Assembly: GCF_018130465.1 (NCBI RefSeq)
Contig: NZ_JAFCKJ010000003.1
Coordinates: 558,001 to 622,000 of the forward strand
Reading direction: 5' to 3'
From: Bradyrhizobium canariense
Lineage (GTDB): Bacteria; Pseudomonadota; Alphaproteobacteria; Rhizobiales; Xanthobacteraceae
DNA: 64,000 nucleotides
The position numbers and the translations under genes are program-made. Within the stretch, counting starts at the first letter, position 1, and every line of letters starts with the position of its first letter. Below are positions 25,050 to 34,564 of this stretch, piece after piece. Below the pieces are notes generated by a model. The model saw only the letters and a list, made by a program, of their open reading frames with translations, was not told the DNA's origin and did no database searches.

Positions 25050-25253
25050 CTAGTGCGTGGCCCGGTATTTGGCGCGGCGCGGAACGGACCGGCAGGCCAG
25101 CCCTTCGGCCAGCAGCTTCATGTCCTCGTGACGGCCGCTGCGGATCAGCCGGCCGAACTCTTCGGGTGCGAAAGGAAGACTTGGATCATCGTCGATCGGG
25201 CGCCGCACCCGCGGGCCGAAGAACCGCCGAACCAGGCTAGCCAGCCGCCGCAT
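25050..25253 (-). CDS. Small basic protein, function unknown
   Basis: 67 residues, Arg-rich (R-R-L-A-S-L-V-R-R-F-F-G at the start), with a central F-A-P-E-E-F-G-R-L-I-R-S-G-R-H-E-D-M segment that looks like a conserved helix. GAGGGAAC lies nine bases before the ATG, which supports translation. It stands alone between the PilZ gene and the FIST receptor. No family recognised. Confidence 0.5.
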   Translation of the reverse strand: MRRLASLVRRFFGPRVRRPIDDDPSLPFAPEEFGRLIRSGRHEDMKLLAEGLACRSVPRRAKYRATH

Positions 25254-25393
25254 GTCAGTTCCCTCGCGCCAGCAACAAACCTCTCACGAGGCATATTGTT
25301 CCTGCTAGCGCGACAAGATTGCAAGAGCCAACTGACAGGTCGTCACTGAAATCTGCAAAGAGATCGGAAATCTGCAAGCCGACAGGTGTTACC

Positions 25394-27409
25394 CTACCCG
25401 ATCCGCTTCAACGTCTCGATGTCGTCCATCGCGCTCGTCAATGCCCCGTTGCGATCGTGCACGAAGGTTTCGAGGTCCGACAGCACCGTGTTGATCATCT
25501 TGAGATTCTTGAACATCTCCTCGATCTGCGTCACGATGCTGTTGTAGCCCTCCTGGGTCTCGATCAGCTGGCCCCGGGTGTCGTTGATATTGGCTCCGAG
25601 CGACTCCAGCGATGTCTCCATGCCCTCGATCGAGGCATGGGTGCGCGTGAGGCTGTTCCTGGTATCCTGCGCGAGCTTCTTCACCTCGGTCGCCACCACC
25701 GAGAAGCCCCGTCCCGCTTCGCCAGCTCGCGCCGACTCGATGGTCGCGTTGAGCGCCAGCAGGTTGGTCTGGCCCGCGATCGTGTCGATGATCTTCAGGA
25801 TGTCCCGCAGCCCGTTCATGGCCTGCGTGAGGCCGGAGAACTCCTGCGACAACGCCGTGGTGTCGGTCGCCTTCGCCGCCGATTGTGCGCTCACCACGAT
25901 GACCGAGCGGATCTCCTCCACGATCGCATTGATCGAAGCCGTCTGCGTCAGCGCCCCCGCGACCTTCCCGCTCAGCGCCGCGCTGGCGCCCAGGTATTCG
26001 GTCAGCCGATTGACGATGCCGTCCTTGATCCGGTTCAGGAGGACCATCCGGTTGAGGTGGGCGCGCGTGAAATACTCGACGAAATGCGCGTAGTGGACCG
26101 GGAACATCTCGATGAACGAATCGTTCAACGGCTTTTCCCTGACGTCGAAGAACACGATCGCCGTGAGGGTCTGGTTGATGTTGATCCCGAACAATTCCCC
26201 GAAGGTGGAGAATCCCGCAACCGGCATCGGCCACATGCCGCTCATGTTGCGGAGCTTGTTCTCGTTGTTGAGGCGACGCAGGATGCAGTCGATGAGGATC
26301 GCGCCGATCGCCGGCGGCTTGTCGCGCAGGAAGGCTTCGAGGTCGCGCCGGGTCTGGTCCACGAAATCGGTAGCTTCCAGCAGCTCGAGCCTATCGCCCG
26401 AATTGACGTCGCAGAAGAATGAGACGACGCCGCTGTCCGCGTCGATGCCTGCGACCGAGCGAACGAACAGGTCGCCGCCGACCTCGACGCCGAAGGAATA
26501 CTTCGTCATCATCGACATCAGGTTGGCCGGAGTCGTGTTCAGTGCCTTCGCAACCGCAACGGCGAACGGCTTGATCTCGTTGGCCTCGATGACGCCCGAG
26601 GCGGTGCGCCGATCCGGATCGGCGCCCATTACGACGAAGGATTTGCCAGTCTTCTTGAAATTCTGCGTCTTGAAGATGCTGTAGGCCCTTCCCGGCGCCA
26701 GCTTCATGAAGACGATGAGCGCATGGTTTTCGAGGATCTGCCTGCCGTCGTAGAGATAGGTGTTCTTGAAGTCGAGCTTGCCGCCGGCGGATCCTCCGAC
26801 GAAAGCACACGGAAACTTGCCGCTCCTGTACACCGCCTCCATGAAATAATTCTCCGACGCGGACACGCCGTCCACCAGCGCGAAGGCAATCGTATCGCGC
26901 ACGTTGATCGCGAACGGCGTCCTGATCGCGGCGACATCGCGCGTGATCGCCTCGATGCGCGCATCATGGGCCTTGGACGAATCGCCCTTGCGGATATCCT
27001 CATTGTGGAGGCTGACGCTGTGGATGCTGATGGACTGGAGCAGATCGGCCGGGAAGACCTGCACGACGACCGACGACCAGTTCGACCCTGTCGGCTTGTA
27101 GAGCGACTGGCCCGCCGAACACAGCTCGCCGGCAGTCGACATCGCGATCACCGGCGTCGAGCCCGCCAGCCTCTGCAGCGACGATACCACGCGCGCGAAA
27201 TCGCAGTGCGGCGAGACGAACACGAGGGCGAGCGGCGAGCGCGCGCCTTCCACGACGAAGTCGCCCTCCGAAATATTCTGCAGCCGGTCGTCGCTCTCCA
27301 GCACGCGAACCGCGCAGGCCTCGCGAACGGCTTGCGCTTCATCGTGAATCTCCGGAGCGATCGACGGAGAAGGTTGCTTATGACTTGCCTGGGAAAAGAA
27401 CGAGAGCAT
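25394..27409 (-). CDS. Soluble chemoreceptor with FIST N and C sensor domains
   Basis: 671 residues from ATG 27409, preceded by AGGA. There is no transmembrane helix, so it is cytosolic. FIST_N lies about 45-245 and FIST_C about 250-395; both are ligand-sensing domains thought to bind small molecules such as amino acids. A methyl-accepting signalling domain follows (about 430-660) with the conserved tip [16 protein letters not shown] central segment ([15 protein letters not shown]) belongs to FIST_C. A perfect FNR/FixK box lies 173 bp upstream. Confidence 0.9.
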   Translation of the reverse strand: MLSFFSQASHKQPSPSIAPEIHDEAQAVREACAVRVLESDDRLQNISEGDFVVEGARSPLALVFVSPHCDFARVVSSLQRLAGSTPVIAMSTAGELCSAGQSLYKPTGSNWSSVVVQVFPADLLQSISIHSVSLHNEDIRKGDSSKAHDARIEAITRDVAAIRTPFAINVRDTIAFALVDGVSASENYFMEAVYRSGKFPCAFVGGSAGGKLDFKNTYLYDGRQILENHALIVFMKLAPGRAYSIFKTQNFKKTGKSFVVMGADPDRRTASGVIEANEIKPFAVAVAKALNTTPANLMSMMTKYSFGVEVGGDLFVRSVAGIDADSGVVSFFCDVNSGDRLELLEATDFVDQTRRDLEAFLRDKPPAIGAILIDCILRRLNNENKLRNMSGMWPMPVAGFSTFGELFGININQTLTAIVFFDVREKPLNDSFIEMFPVHYAHFVEYFTRAHLNRMVLLNRIKDGIVNRLTEYLGASAALSGKVAGALTQTASINAIVEEIRSVIVVSAQSAAKATDTTALSQEFSGLTQAMNGLRDILKIIDTIAGQTNLLALNATIESARAGEAGRGFSVVATEVKKLAQDTRNSLTRTHASIEGMETSLESLGANINDTRGQLIETQEGYNSIVTQIEEMFKNLKMINTVLSDLETFVHDRNGALTSAMDDIETLKRIG

Positions 27410-27581
27410 GGCAATATCCTTGCTTGACGCCTGACGCGTCACAAGGACTGAACTACCGATTCGAAATTGCCATTCGGTTATGGAACGCACGGGGCAGGCG
27501 CGTTTGTGCAGCAAAGAAGCACCGTGCGACTACGGATTCGCATCGTGCTGCGGGCTCATGATACCGACCGCGTCTGCGGAT

Positions 27582-27595
27582 TTGATCTAGATCAA
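27582..27595. promoter_or_regulatory. FNR/FixK-type anaerobox
   Basis: TTGAT-CTAG-ATCAA is a perfect match to the FNR/FixK2 consensus TTGAT-N4-ATCAA. It lies 173 bases upstream of the FIST receptor start and about 115 bases past the nitroreductase stop, both genes on the minus strand. Placed at -41.5 it would give a leader of about 138 bases. It suggests low-oxygen induction of the receptor. The rest of the 27410-27709 gap has no gene. Confidence 0.75.
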
Positions 27596-27709
27596 ATTCT
27601 TGCGCGGCGCGCAATCGGGGCGGTGCTGAAATGGACTTCAGCACGCACCCGCGCCTGCTGATGCACGCACGCTTGCGGGCATCAACCTGCAGGCATCAAC
27701 TTGCAGGCA

Positions 27710-28387
27710 TCAATCGGCAAAGCCGACATAGCGCACGAAATCGTCGTTGCCCTCGCGATCGGAGCGAACGGCGTTGGCGGCAAAGCTGTCGTCGGGATAG
27801 CCCATCGCGACGCAGGTCATGATCACCTCGTCCTCCGGAATGTTTGCGACCTCGCGCACGATGTCGGAGCGCATGATGCCCTGCCCGTTGATCACCGAAC
27901 CGAGACCGCGGTCCCAGGCCGCGAGCACGATGCCGTAGCAGAGCGCGCCCAGATCGAAATGGCAGACCGCGCCGGGATCGAGCACGCGGTCATAGGTCAA
28001 GACCAGCGAGACCGGCGCGTCGAACTGGCGGAAGCCGCGCAGCACCCAGTCCTGGCGCATCGGCTTGTCGTCGCGCGCGATCCCCATCGCGCCGAACAGT
28101 TTCTTGGCGACGTCGACTTGCCGCGTCCGGTGCACGCCCTGGTACTCGCCGTGGCTGACGATGTCGCGCTTGACCTTGGCACCGGCAACCATTTCCTCCA
28201 TGTTGCGTCGGCGCAGCTGTTCCAGCGGACCGCCCGTGAGCACGTGGACATGCCAGGGCTGGGTGTTCATCGACGACGGCGCACGCTTGGCGCTGTCGAT
28301 GATCGCCTCGATCACCGCGCGCGGCACCGACCCGTTCCTGAAGCCGCGCACGCTGCGGCGCGACTGGACCAGCGTTTCGAATTCCAC
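27710..28387 (-). CDS. Nitroreductase family NAD(P)H-dependent flavoenzyme
   Basis: 225 residues. The GTG at 28387 is chosen because GGGAGG sits seven bases upstream and the protein then begins, as usual, a few residues before Q-S-R-R-S-V-R-G-F, the FMN-phosphate motif. An ATG at 28411 would add eight residues. Other family signs are A-P-S-S-M-N-T-Q-P-W near 40 and G-V-V/L-A-A-W-D-R-G-L-G-S near 165. It reduces nitroaromatics, quinones or flavins. The divergent esterase gene starts 116 bp away. Confidence 0.9.
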   Translation of the reverse strand: MEFETLVQSRRSVRGFRNGSVPRAVIEAIIDSAKRAPSSMNTQPWHVHVLTGGPLEQLRRRNMEEMVAGAKVKRDIVSHGEYQGVHRTRQVDVAKKLFGAMGIARDDKPMRQDWVLRGFRQFDAPVSLVLTYDRVLDPGAVCHFDLGALCYGIVLAAWDRGLGSVINGQGIMRSDIVREVANIPEDEVIMTCVAMGYPDDSFAANAVRSDREGNDDFVRYVGFAD

Positions 28388-28503
28388 CTCAAGACCTCCC
28401 TGCCCGTTCATCCCCCGGCATTGCAACACGCGAGCGGTTGCCGATGCGGCGCGCAATATCTATGCTAACCCGCAAGCAAGACCAAGAACCCTGTGAGGAT
28501 CCC

Positions 28504-29478
28504 ATGAAAGCCAACATGGCCGCACCGCTCGATCCCGTCATCGCCCAGATCATTCCGCTGCTGCCGATGCGCGATCACACGACGATGACGCCACAGAGCG
28601 CCCGCGATTCCTTGCGCGCACTGGCTGCCTCGCGCGCGGCCATACCGCCGCCGCCGGTCGACATCGTTGCGGATATCAAGGTGAAAGGCGGCGCCGGTCC
28701 GCTCGATGCACGTGTCTACCGGGTCGGCACCACGCCCGCGCCGACCGTGGTGTTCTTCCATGGCGGCGGCTGGGTCGCGGGCGACCTCGAGACCCACGAC
28801 CGGCAGGCACGCAACCTTGCGATCGAGACCGGCGCGGTCGTCATTTCCGTCGACTACCGGCGCCCGCCCGAAACGCGCTTTCCCGGCGCGTTCGAGGACG
28901 CCTTTGCGGCGGTCAGCGACGTGTTTGGCCGCGTCGCGGAATTTGGTGGCGATGCAAAACGCCTCGGCGTTGCCGGCGACAGCGCCGGCGGCAATCTCGC
29001 GGCCACTACCGCGATCGCTTGCCGCGACGCCGGCATCAGGCTCGCCGCGCAGCTCTTGGTCTACCCCGTGACCGACGTCCTCGGCAGCTATGCGGACACG
29101 CGCGAGAACGCACGTTTTCCTTCGCGCGCTGAGAATGCCGATGGTTACTTCCTCTCTCGCGCTGTGATGGAGTGGTTTTGCGGTCATTATCTCGCCGATC
29201 CCTCGCACGCGACCGACTGGCGAGTTTCACCGCTGCGCGCCACCTCGCTCGCCGGCGTCGCGCCCGCGATCGTCACCACCGCCTGGTTCGATCCCCTGCG
29301 CGACGAGGGCGCAGCCTATGCACGGGCGCTGGAGGCCGCCGGTGTGCGGGTGAAGCATCATGAGGGTGCCGGCCTGATCCACGGCTATTTCGGCCTCGGC
29401 GACGCCTCCGAGGTGGCGCGGGCCGAGGCGCGGCGTGCACGAGCGGACTTCAAGGCGCTTCTCGCGCGGGGCGTATGA
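28504..29478 (+). CDS. Alpha/beta hydrolase, hormone-sensitive-lipase (family IV) esterase
   Basis: 324 residues. The oxyanion motif H-G-G-G-W is near 84, the nucleophile elbow is G-D-S-A-G-G near 159, the acid is likely D in T-A-W-F-D-P-L-R-D near 266, and the histidine is L-I-H-G-Y-F near 300. All family IV elements are present. It should hydrolyse short acyl esters; the substrate is unknown. GTGAGGAT precedes the ATG. It converges on the cupin gene with 4 bp between stops. Confidence 0.92.
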   Translation: MKANMAAPLDPVIAQIIPLLPMRDHTTMTPQSARDSLRALAASRAAIPPPPVDIVADIKVKGGAGPLDARVYRVGTTPAPTVVFFHGGGWVAGDLETHDRQARNLAIETGAVVISVDYRRPPETRFPGAFEDAFAAVSDVFGRVAEFGGDAKRLGVAGDSAGGNLAATTAIACRDAGIRLAAQLLVYPVTDVLGSYADTRENARFPSRAENADGYFLSRAVMEWFCGHYLADPSHATDWRVSPLRATSLAGVAPAIVTTAWFDPLRDEGAAYARALEAAGVRVKHHEGAGLIHGYFGLGDASEVARAEARRARADFKALLARGV

Positions 29479-29482
29479 GCGG

Positions 29483-29950
29483 CTAGGCGCTCCGCGCCCG
29501 TTGCGTGTCGGTGTGCCCCCACGTTTGGTCCCAATCCTGACCGGCGGCATCGACGACGCGGCCGTCGGCTTCGAAGAACTTGTTCGGCACCTGGAAGATC
29601 GCCAGGATCAAGGCGCCCTCCGGGCACCAGGCGGCATGACGGCTGCCCGCCTCGCGCCAGATGAACTCGCCGGCCTTGCAGGCGATCCCCCTGGCCGGCC
29701 CCTCGTTGTCGACGAGAGCGCCCTTGATGACGTAACTCTGCTCGACGCCGACATGCTCATGATCGGGCAGCACCGATCCCGGCGCAAAGCGCATCAAGGC
29801 AGTCATCAGACCGCTGCTGCGATCGAACAGCAGCGTCTTGGCCTCGCAGCCGGGAAAGCGCGTCTTCTGCCATTCCATGTCTTGCGGCCGAACCAGGTGA
29901 GAATGCCGATCAGCCGCGGCATCCGGCACTTTCTCGATCAGAGTCTCCAT
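29483..29950 (-). CDS. Cupin-domain protein (ChrR-like)
   Basis: 155 residues as a single cupin. The metal motif 1 appears as P-D-H-E-H-V-G-V-E-Q-S-Y-V near 62-74 and motif 2 as G-S-R-H-A-A-W near 103. The pattern is close to the cupin half of ChrR anti-sigma proteins, but the zinc-binding anti-sigma half is missing and no sigma factor lies nearby, so it may be an enzyme (dioxygenase or isomerase type). GGAGGGAG serves both a GTG at 29953 and the ATG at 29950. Confidence 0.85.
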   Translation of the reverse strand: METLIEKVPDAAADRHSHLVRPQDMEWQKTRFPGCEAKTLLFDRSSGLMTALMRFAPGSVLPDHEHVGVEQSYVIKGALVDNEGPARGIACKAGEFIWREAGSRHAAWCPEGALILAIFQVPNKFFEADGRVVDAAGQDWDQTWGHTDTQRARSA

Positions 29951-30153
29951 CACGATGCTCCCTCCGGCTAAACTCGCCCGAAGCTAGCAGGATCGCCCGG
30001 CCCGGTCAGCGAGCAGTGCAGCAGGCCGTGGCCTCTGTCGAACTCGCGCCCGAAAAATCGCCAGGAAGAGCGGACGCAGGCGCTCATCCAGCTTGATTGC
30101 GCCACGATTCCCAGCTCCAATCCGCGTGCCATTTCTGGTTTAGGGAGACAATC

Positions 30154-30402
30154 ATGATGAAGCGGATTTTCCTGGCTGCGATCGTTGCCACTTTTGCAGC
30201 GGGTTCGGCCTTCGCGGACGACACCTGCGAAAGCAAGGCCGTCGGCAAGGATGGCAAGGCCTTGGCTGGTGCCGCCAAGACCTCGTTCATGAAGAAGTGC
30301 AAGGCTGACGCCTGCACGCCCAAGGCGGTCAGCGCCGAGGGCAAGCCGCTCGCCGGTGCCGCCAAGAACAGCTTCATGAAGAAGTGCGAAGTCGGCGCGT
30401 AA
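30154..30402 (+). CDS. PsiF-repeat secreted protein
   Basis: 82 residues. The signal peptide runs to about 21 (A-F-A-D). Two PsiF repeats follow, each with the pattern C-x-x-K-A-V-x-x-x-G-K-x-L-A-G-A-A-K-x-S-F-M-K-K-C, starting near 24 and near 51. PsiF is phosphate-starvation inducible in E. coli, and its function is unknown. Tandem ATG codons follow TTAGGGAG; the second (30157) is also possible. It stands alone. Confidence 0.93.
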   Translation: MMKRIFLAAIVATFAAGSAFADDTCESKAVGKDGKALAGAAKTSFMKKCKADACTPKAVSAEGKPLAGAAKNSFMKKCEVGA

Positions 30403-30452
30403 TCGCGCTACGAATTCGCTGCTTCTTTAGCGGGCAATCGCCAAACAAACTG

Positions 30453-30480
30453 CGTCATGGCCGGGCTTGTCCCGGCCATT
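30453..30480. repeat. Short palindrome CGTCATGGCCGGG type (family D)
   Basis: CATGGCCGGG and CCCGGCCAT pair around a four-base loop. The same arms occur at the right end of the larger repeat at 31747-31863, so both belong to one family. They flank the asparaginase gene on its two sides. Confidence 0.65.
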
Positions 30481-30625
30481 CGCGTGTGTGTTTCCGTGTG
30501 CCAGGGTCCAAACCAAAATCATCCGAAAGCAGCGCCACCCTAGACAGGAGGCCTCGGCTGACCGATCATGCCGTGCTGGGCGACGGGGGCGCATCGACAG
30601 GGCTATCCAGGAAAGGGACGTCAAG

Positions 30626-31717
30626 ATGTGGCAACCTCGAGTGCGTCATCAGATCATCGCGACAGTGAGCTTGCTCTTCGCGCTGCTCATGGGTCTTGAA
30701 GCCGCAAATGCGAGGGGCCCCGGCCTGCCCAACGTCATGGTACTCGCAACCGGTGGCACGATCGCCGGCAGCGGTGCGAGCAGCACCACCGTGGTCGGTT
30801 ACACCGCAGCCACGGTGGGCATAGAGACCCTCCTGAACGCCGTCCCCGAACTGAAAACAGTGGCCAACGTCAAGGGCGAGCAGGTTTTCCAGATCGCCAG
30901 CGAGAACATGAACAATGACTACTGGCTCAAGCTCGCAAAGCGCGTCAACACGCTGCTCGCGCAGGACGACGTCGATGGGATTGTGATCACGCACGGCACC
31001 GACACGATCGAGGAAACCAGCTATTTTCTGGACCTCGTCGTCAAGAGCAAGAAACCTGTCGTCGTCGTCGGCGCGATGCGGCCGTCGACAGCGATCAGCG
31101 CGGATGGGCCTATCAACCTCTTTAACGCGGTGATCCTCGCAGGCAGTGACGAGGCCGTCGGCAAGGGCGTGCTGGTTGCCCTCAACGACCAGATCAACGC
31201 GGCTCGCGATGTCACCAAGAACAACACCTCGACGGCAGACACCTTCCGCACGCCGGAACTCGGCTTTCTCGGCTACATGCAGGGCAACAAGCCGTACTTC
31301 TATCGTCAATCGACGCGCCGGCACACGGCGGACTCCGAATTTGACGTTTCTAACCTCGATGTCCTGCCGCAAGTGGATATCGTCTACGGCTACGCCAACA
31401 TGAACCGGGTCGCGATCGACGCTTTTGTCGCCGCCGGAGCCAAGGGGGTCGTGCATGCCGGCGTGGGTGACGGCAGCCTGGCTCGGCCCGCGGTCGAGCC
31501 GGCTCTCGACGAGGCCCGCAAGAAGGGTGTCGTGATCGTTCGCAGCAGCCGTGTCGGGAACGGCATCGTCGCGCGCAATGGCGAGGCCAAGGACGACGAA
31601 CACGACTTCGTCGTCTCGGATACGCTCAATCCTCAAAAGGCGCGTATTCTGCTGATGCTGGCGCTGACCAAGACGACCGACACCAAGGATATCCAGCGGA
31701 TGTTCTTCAGTTACTAG
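30626..31717 (+). CDS. ansB: Periplasmic type II L-asparaginase
   Basis: 363 residues. The ATG at 30626 follows AAAGGGACG. Residues 1-29 are a signal peptide (A-N-A-R). The two asparaginase signatures are present: A-T-G-G-T-I-A-G-S near 44 with the nucleophile threonine, and T-H-G-T-D-T-I-E-E near 122 with the Thr-Asp pair; the lysine is in S-K-K-P-V-V-V-V-G-A-M-R-P. It converts asparagine (and probably glutamine) to the acid plus ammonia in the periplasm. The gene name is by family only. Family D palindromes lie on both sides. Confidence 0.93.
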   Translation: MWQPRVRHQIIATVSLLFALLMGLEAANARGPGLPNVMVLATGGTIAGSGASSTTVVGYTAATVGIETLLNAVPELKTVANVKGEQVFQIASENMNNDYWLKLAKRVNTLLAQDDVDGIVITHGTDTIEETSYFLDLVVKSKKPVVVVGAMRPSTAISADGPINLFNAVILAGSDEAVGKGVLVALNDQINAARDVTKNNTSTADTFRTPELGFLGYMQGNKPYFYRQSTRRHTADSEFDVSNLDVLPQVDIVYGYANMNRVAIDAFVAAGAKGVVHAGVGDGSLARPAVEPALDEARKKGVVIVRSSRVGNGIVARNGEAKDDEHDFVVSDTLNPQKARILLMLALTKTTDTKDIQRMFFSY

Positions 31718-31746
31718 AGGGTCCGACCCGCGGTCGCTCCAAGACT

Positions 31747-31863
31747 CGTCATGCCCGGGCAGAAGCGCGAAGCGCCTCTTCGCGCTAGATGTCCCGGGCA
31801 TCCACGTTCTTGTTTCCGTGTAGCAAAGGCCGTGGATGGCCGGGACAAGCCCGGCCATGACGG
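31747..31863. repeat. Long palindromic repeat, family D
   Basis: It opens CGTCATGCCCGGGC and closes GCCCGGCCATGACG, with inner hairpins (GAAGCGCGAAGCGC and its partner GCGCTAGAT region) and the inner pair CCCGGGCATCCACG/CGTGGATGGCCGGG. It lies between the asparaginase gene and the convergent metallo-hydrolase gene, like the other repeats here, and may act as a bidirectional transcript end. Confidence 0.8.
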
Positions 31864-31874
31864 CGAGGCGATGG

Positions 31875-32750
31875 TCACTCCCGCTTGAACCGGTAATCAA
31901 ACGCTCCGTCCAGCGGCTTGATCAGGCCGACCGTCGGCGCCGGGAAATGGATCGGCAGGATCAGCGTGTCGGTGTCGGCGACGGAGGCGAAGAACTTTCG
32001 CCGCGACACCGCCGACTGCTTCGCATCCCAATCGGGCTTGGACGACCACTCCGGCTCGCGGCACTGGATCTGGTGATGCATGAGGTCGCCGGCGACCACC
32101 GCGCGTTGCCCCTTCGAAAAGATGTTCACGCAGCAATGACAGGGCGAATGCCCCGGCGTCGGCGTCAGCGTGACGGTGTCATCCAGCGCGTAGTCATCAT
32201 CGACCAATAGGGCTTGGCCTGCCTCGACGATCGGCAGGCAATTGTCCCGGAAGACCGTGCCGGGCGGGTTGTTGCCTTTGGCGTTCTCCGCCTCCCACGC
32301 TGCATACTCGCCCTTGTGGAAGACGTATTTCGCGTTCGGAAACGTCGGCACCCAGCGGCCGTCACGCAGCGTCGTATTCCAGCCGGTGTGGTCGATATGC
32401 AGATGGGTGCAGAAGACGTAGTCGATCTGCTCGAAGCCGATGCCGAGCGCGAACAATTCGTTGCGCCAGCGCTCCTTGCCGGGAAAATCGAACGGCGGCG
32501 GATGGCCCTTGTCCTCTCCGGTGCAGGTGTCGACCAGGATGGTGTAGCGTGGCGTGCGCACCACAAAGGTCTGGTAGGTGATGACCATCATGCCGCGCTC
32601 GGCATCGAACACCTCCGGCTCCATGGTCGGCAGATGGCGTTTGAACACGCCCTCGTCATAAGCCGGGAAAAAATCCTGCGGCCGCCGCCACGGCCCTTCC
32701 CGTTCGATCACCGCATCGATGGTGATGTCGCCGATCCGAAGTTGCTTCAT
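31875..32750 (-). CDS. MBL-fold metallo-hydrolase (quorum-quenching lactonase-like group)
   Basis: 291 residues. The metal site is T-H-L-H-I-D-H near 112-118, with the later H in T-P-G-H-S-P near 212 and D in V-V-A-G-D-L near 233. The overall layout resembles lactonase-like or glyoxalase II-like members of the MBL superfamily. The substrate is unknown. Some members open N-acyl-homoserine lactones, but this needs testing. The ATG at 32750 has AGGGAG upstream. Confidence 0.88.
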   Translation of the reverse strand: MKQLRIGDITIDAVIEREGPWRRPQDFFPAYDEGVFKRHLPTMEPEVFDAERGMMVITYQTFVVRTPRYTILVDTCTGEDKGHPPPFDFPGKERWRNELFALGIGFEQIDYVFCTHLHIDHTGWNTTLRDGRWVPTFPNAKYVFHKGEYAAWEAENAKGNNPPGTVFRDNCLPIVEAGQALLVDDDYALDDTVTLTPTPGHSPCHCCVNIFSKGQRAVVAGDLMHHQIQCREPEWSSKPDWDAKQSAVSRRKFFASVADTDTLILPIHFPAPTVGLIKPLDGAFDYRFKRE

Positions 32751-32819
32751 GGTTGTTTCGCTCCCTTTTTGAGGGAGCGTAGCGGGCGGCATCAACGCGT
32801 CAAGGCGCGTCGCGGAATG

Positions 32820-34442
32820 TTAGCTCCGCAACCCCGGCGCTTCCTGCCCCGTGCGCGCGACGTATTCGGTGTAGCCGCCGCCAAACTGGTGGATGCCCTC
32901 GGGCGTCAGCTCCAGCACGCGGTTCGACAGGACGCTGAGAAAATGCCGGTCATGCGAGACGAACAGCATGGTGCCCTCGAAATCCGACAGCGCCGTGATC
33001 AGCATCTCCTTGGTGGCGAGATCGAGATGGTTGGTCGGCTCGTCCAGCACCAGGAAGTTCGGCGGATCGAACAGCATCTTCGCCATCACCAGCCGCGCCT
33101 TCTCACCGCCCGACAGCACGCGGCAGCGCTTCTCGACGTCGTCGCCGGAGAAGCCGAAGCAGCCGGCGAGCGCGCGCAAGGAACCCTGCCCCGCGGTCGG
33201 AAACGCGTATTCGAGTGACTCGAACACCGTCTGCTCGCCGTCCAGCAAATCCATCGCGTGCTGCGCGAAATAGCCCATCTTGACGCTGCCGCCGACCGCC
33301 ACGGTGCCCTCGTCCGGCTCGCTCGCACCGGCGACGAGCTTGAGCAGCGTCGATTTGCCGGCGCCGTTGACGCCCATCACGCACCAGCGCTCCCTACGGC
33401 GGATCATGAAATCGAGCCCGTCGTAAATGCGCTTGCTGCCGTAGCCCTTGAACACCTGCTTGAGCGCAACGACGTCCTCGCCCGAGCGCGGCGCCGGCGG
33501 AAAGTCGAACGCCACCGTCTGGCGGCGGCGCGGCGGCTCGACCCGCTCGATCTTGTCGAGCTTCTTCACCCGGCTCTGAACCTGAGCTGCATGAGATGCG
33601 CGCGCCTTGAAGCGCTCGATGAACTTGATCTCCTTGGCGAGCATCGCCTGCTGGCGCTCGAACTGGGCCTGCTGCTGCTTCTCGTTCAACGCACGCTGCT
33701 GCTCGTAGAACTCGTAATTGCCGGAATAGGTGGTGAGCGAGCCGGAATCGATCTCGACCACTTTCGAAATCACGCGGTTGATGAACTCGCGGTCGTGCGA
33801 GGTCATCAGCAGCGTGCCTTCGTAGTCGTGCAGGAACTTCTCAAGCCAGATCAGGCTTTCGAGATCGAGATGGTTGCTCGGCTCGTCGAGCAGCATCACG
33901 TCGGGGCGCATCAGCAGGATGCGCGCGAGCGCCACGCGCATCTTCCAGCCGCCCGAGAGCTTGCCGACGTCGCCGTCCATCATCTCCTGGCTGAAGCCGA
34001 GGCCGGACAGCGCCTCGCGCGCACGGCCGTCGAGCGCGTAGCCGTCGAGCTCTTCGAAAGCGTGCTGCACCTCGCCATAGCGCGCGATGATCTCGTCCAT
34101 CTGCTCGGCCTTGTCGGGGTCGGCCATGGCCGTCTCGAGCTCGTGCAACTCGGCCGCCACCGCACTCACCGGTCCTGCCCCGTCCATGACCTCGGCCACG
34201 GCGCTGCGGCCGGCCATCTCGCCGACGTCCTGGTTGAAATAGCCGATGGTGATGCCGCGATCGGTCGAGACCTGCCCCTCGTCGGGCAGCTCCTCGCCGG
34301 CGATCATCCGGAATAGCGTGGTCTTGCCGGCGCCGTTCGGGCCGACGAGCCCGATCTTCTCACCCTTGTTGAGGGCGGCGGACGCCTCGATGAACAGGAT
34401 CTGGTGGCCGGCTTGCTTGCTGACGTTGTCGAGGCGGATCAT
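32820..34442 (-). CDS. ABC-F family ATPase (YbiT/EttA-like)
   Basis: 540 residues with two ATPase domains. Walker A motifs are G-P-N-G-A-G-K-T-T near 36 and G-V-N-G-A-G-K-S-T near 341; signatures are L-S-G-G-W-K and L-S-G-G-E-K; Walker B motifs end L-D-E-P-S/T-N-H-L-D. The P-site linker between the domains (about 245-310) is Gln/Lys/Arg-rich. There are no membrane helices. ABC-F proteins act at the ribosomal E site to relieve stalls; this is a housekeeping member, not an obvious resistance factor. Confidence 0.95.
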   Translation of the reverse strand: MIRLDNVSKQAGHQILFIEASAALNKGEKIGLVGPNGAGKTTLFRMIAGEELPDEGQVSTDRGITIGYFNQDVGEMAGRSAVAEVMDGAGPVSAVAAELHELETAMADPDKAEQMDEIIARYGEVQHAFEELDGYALDGRAREALSGLGFSQEMMDGDVGKLSGGWKMRVALARILLMRPDVMLLDEPSNHLDLESLIWLEKFLHDYEGTLLMTSHDREFINRVISKVVEIDSGSLTTYSGNYEFYEQQRALNEKQQQAQFERQQAMLAKEIKFIERFKARASHAAQVQSRVKKLDKIERVEPPRRRQTVAFDFPPAPRSGEDVVALKQVFKGYGSKRIYDGLDFMIRRRERWCVMGVNGAGKSTLLKLVAGASEPDEGTVAVGGSVKMGYFAQHAMDLLDGEQTVFESLEYAFPTAGQGSLRALAGCFGFSGDDVEKRCRVLSGGEKARLVMAKMLFDPPNFLVLDEPTNHLDLATKEMLITALSDFEGTMLFVSHDRHFLSVLSNRVLELTPEGIHQFGGGYTEYVARTGQEAPGLRS

Positions 34443-34564
34443 GAGGTCTTTTTGGGGGATTGTTGCGTTGCAGCGTCATAGGCCATGCGGGCCGCCAGGG
34501 GAAGCCCGGCCGGGCCCGGATCAGCCCCGGCCGCCGCCCAAATTCGCGCAATTCGACCCGCAGC

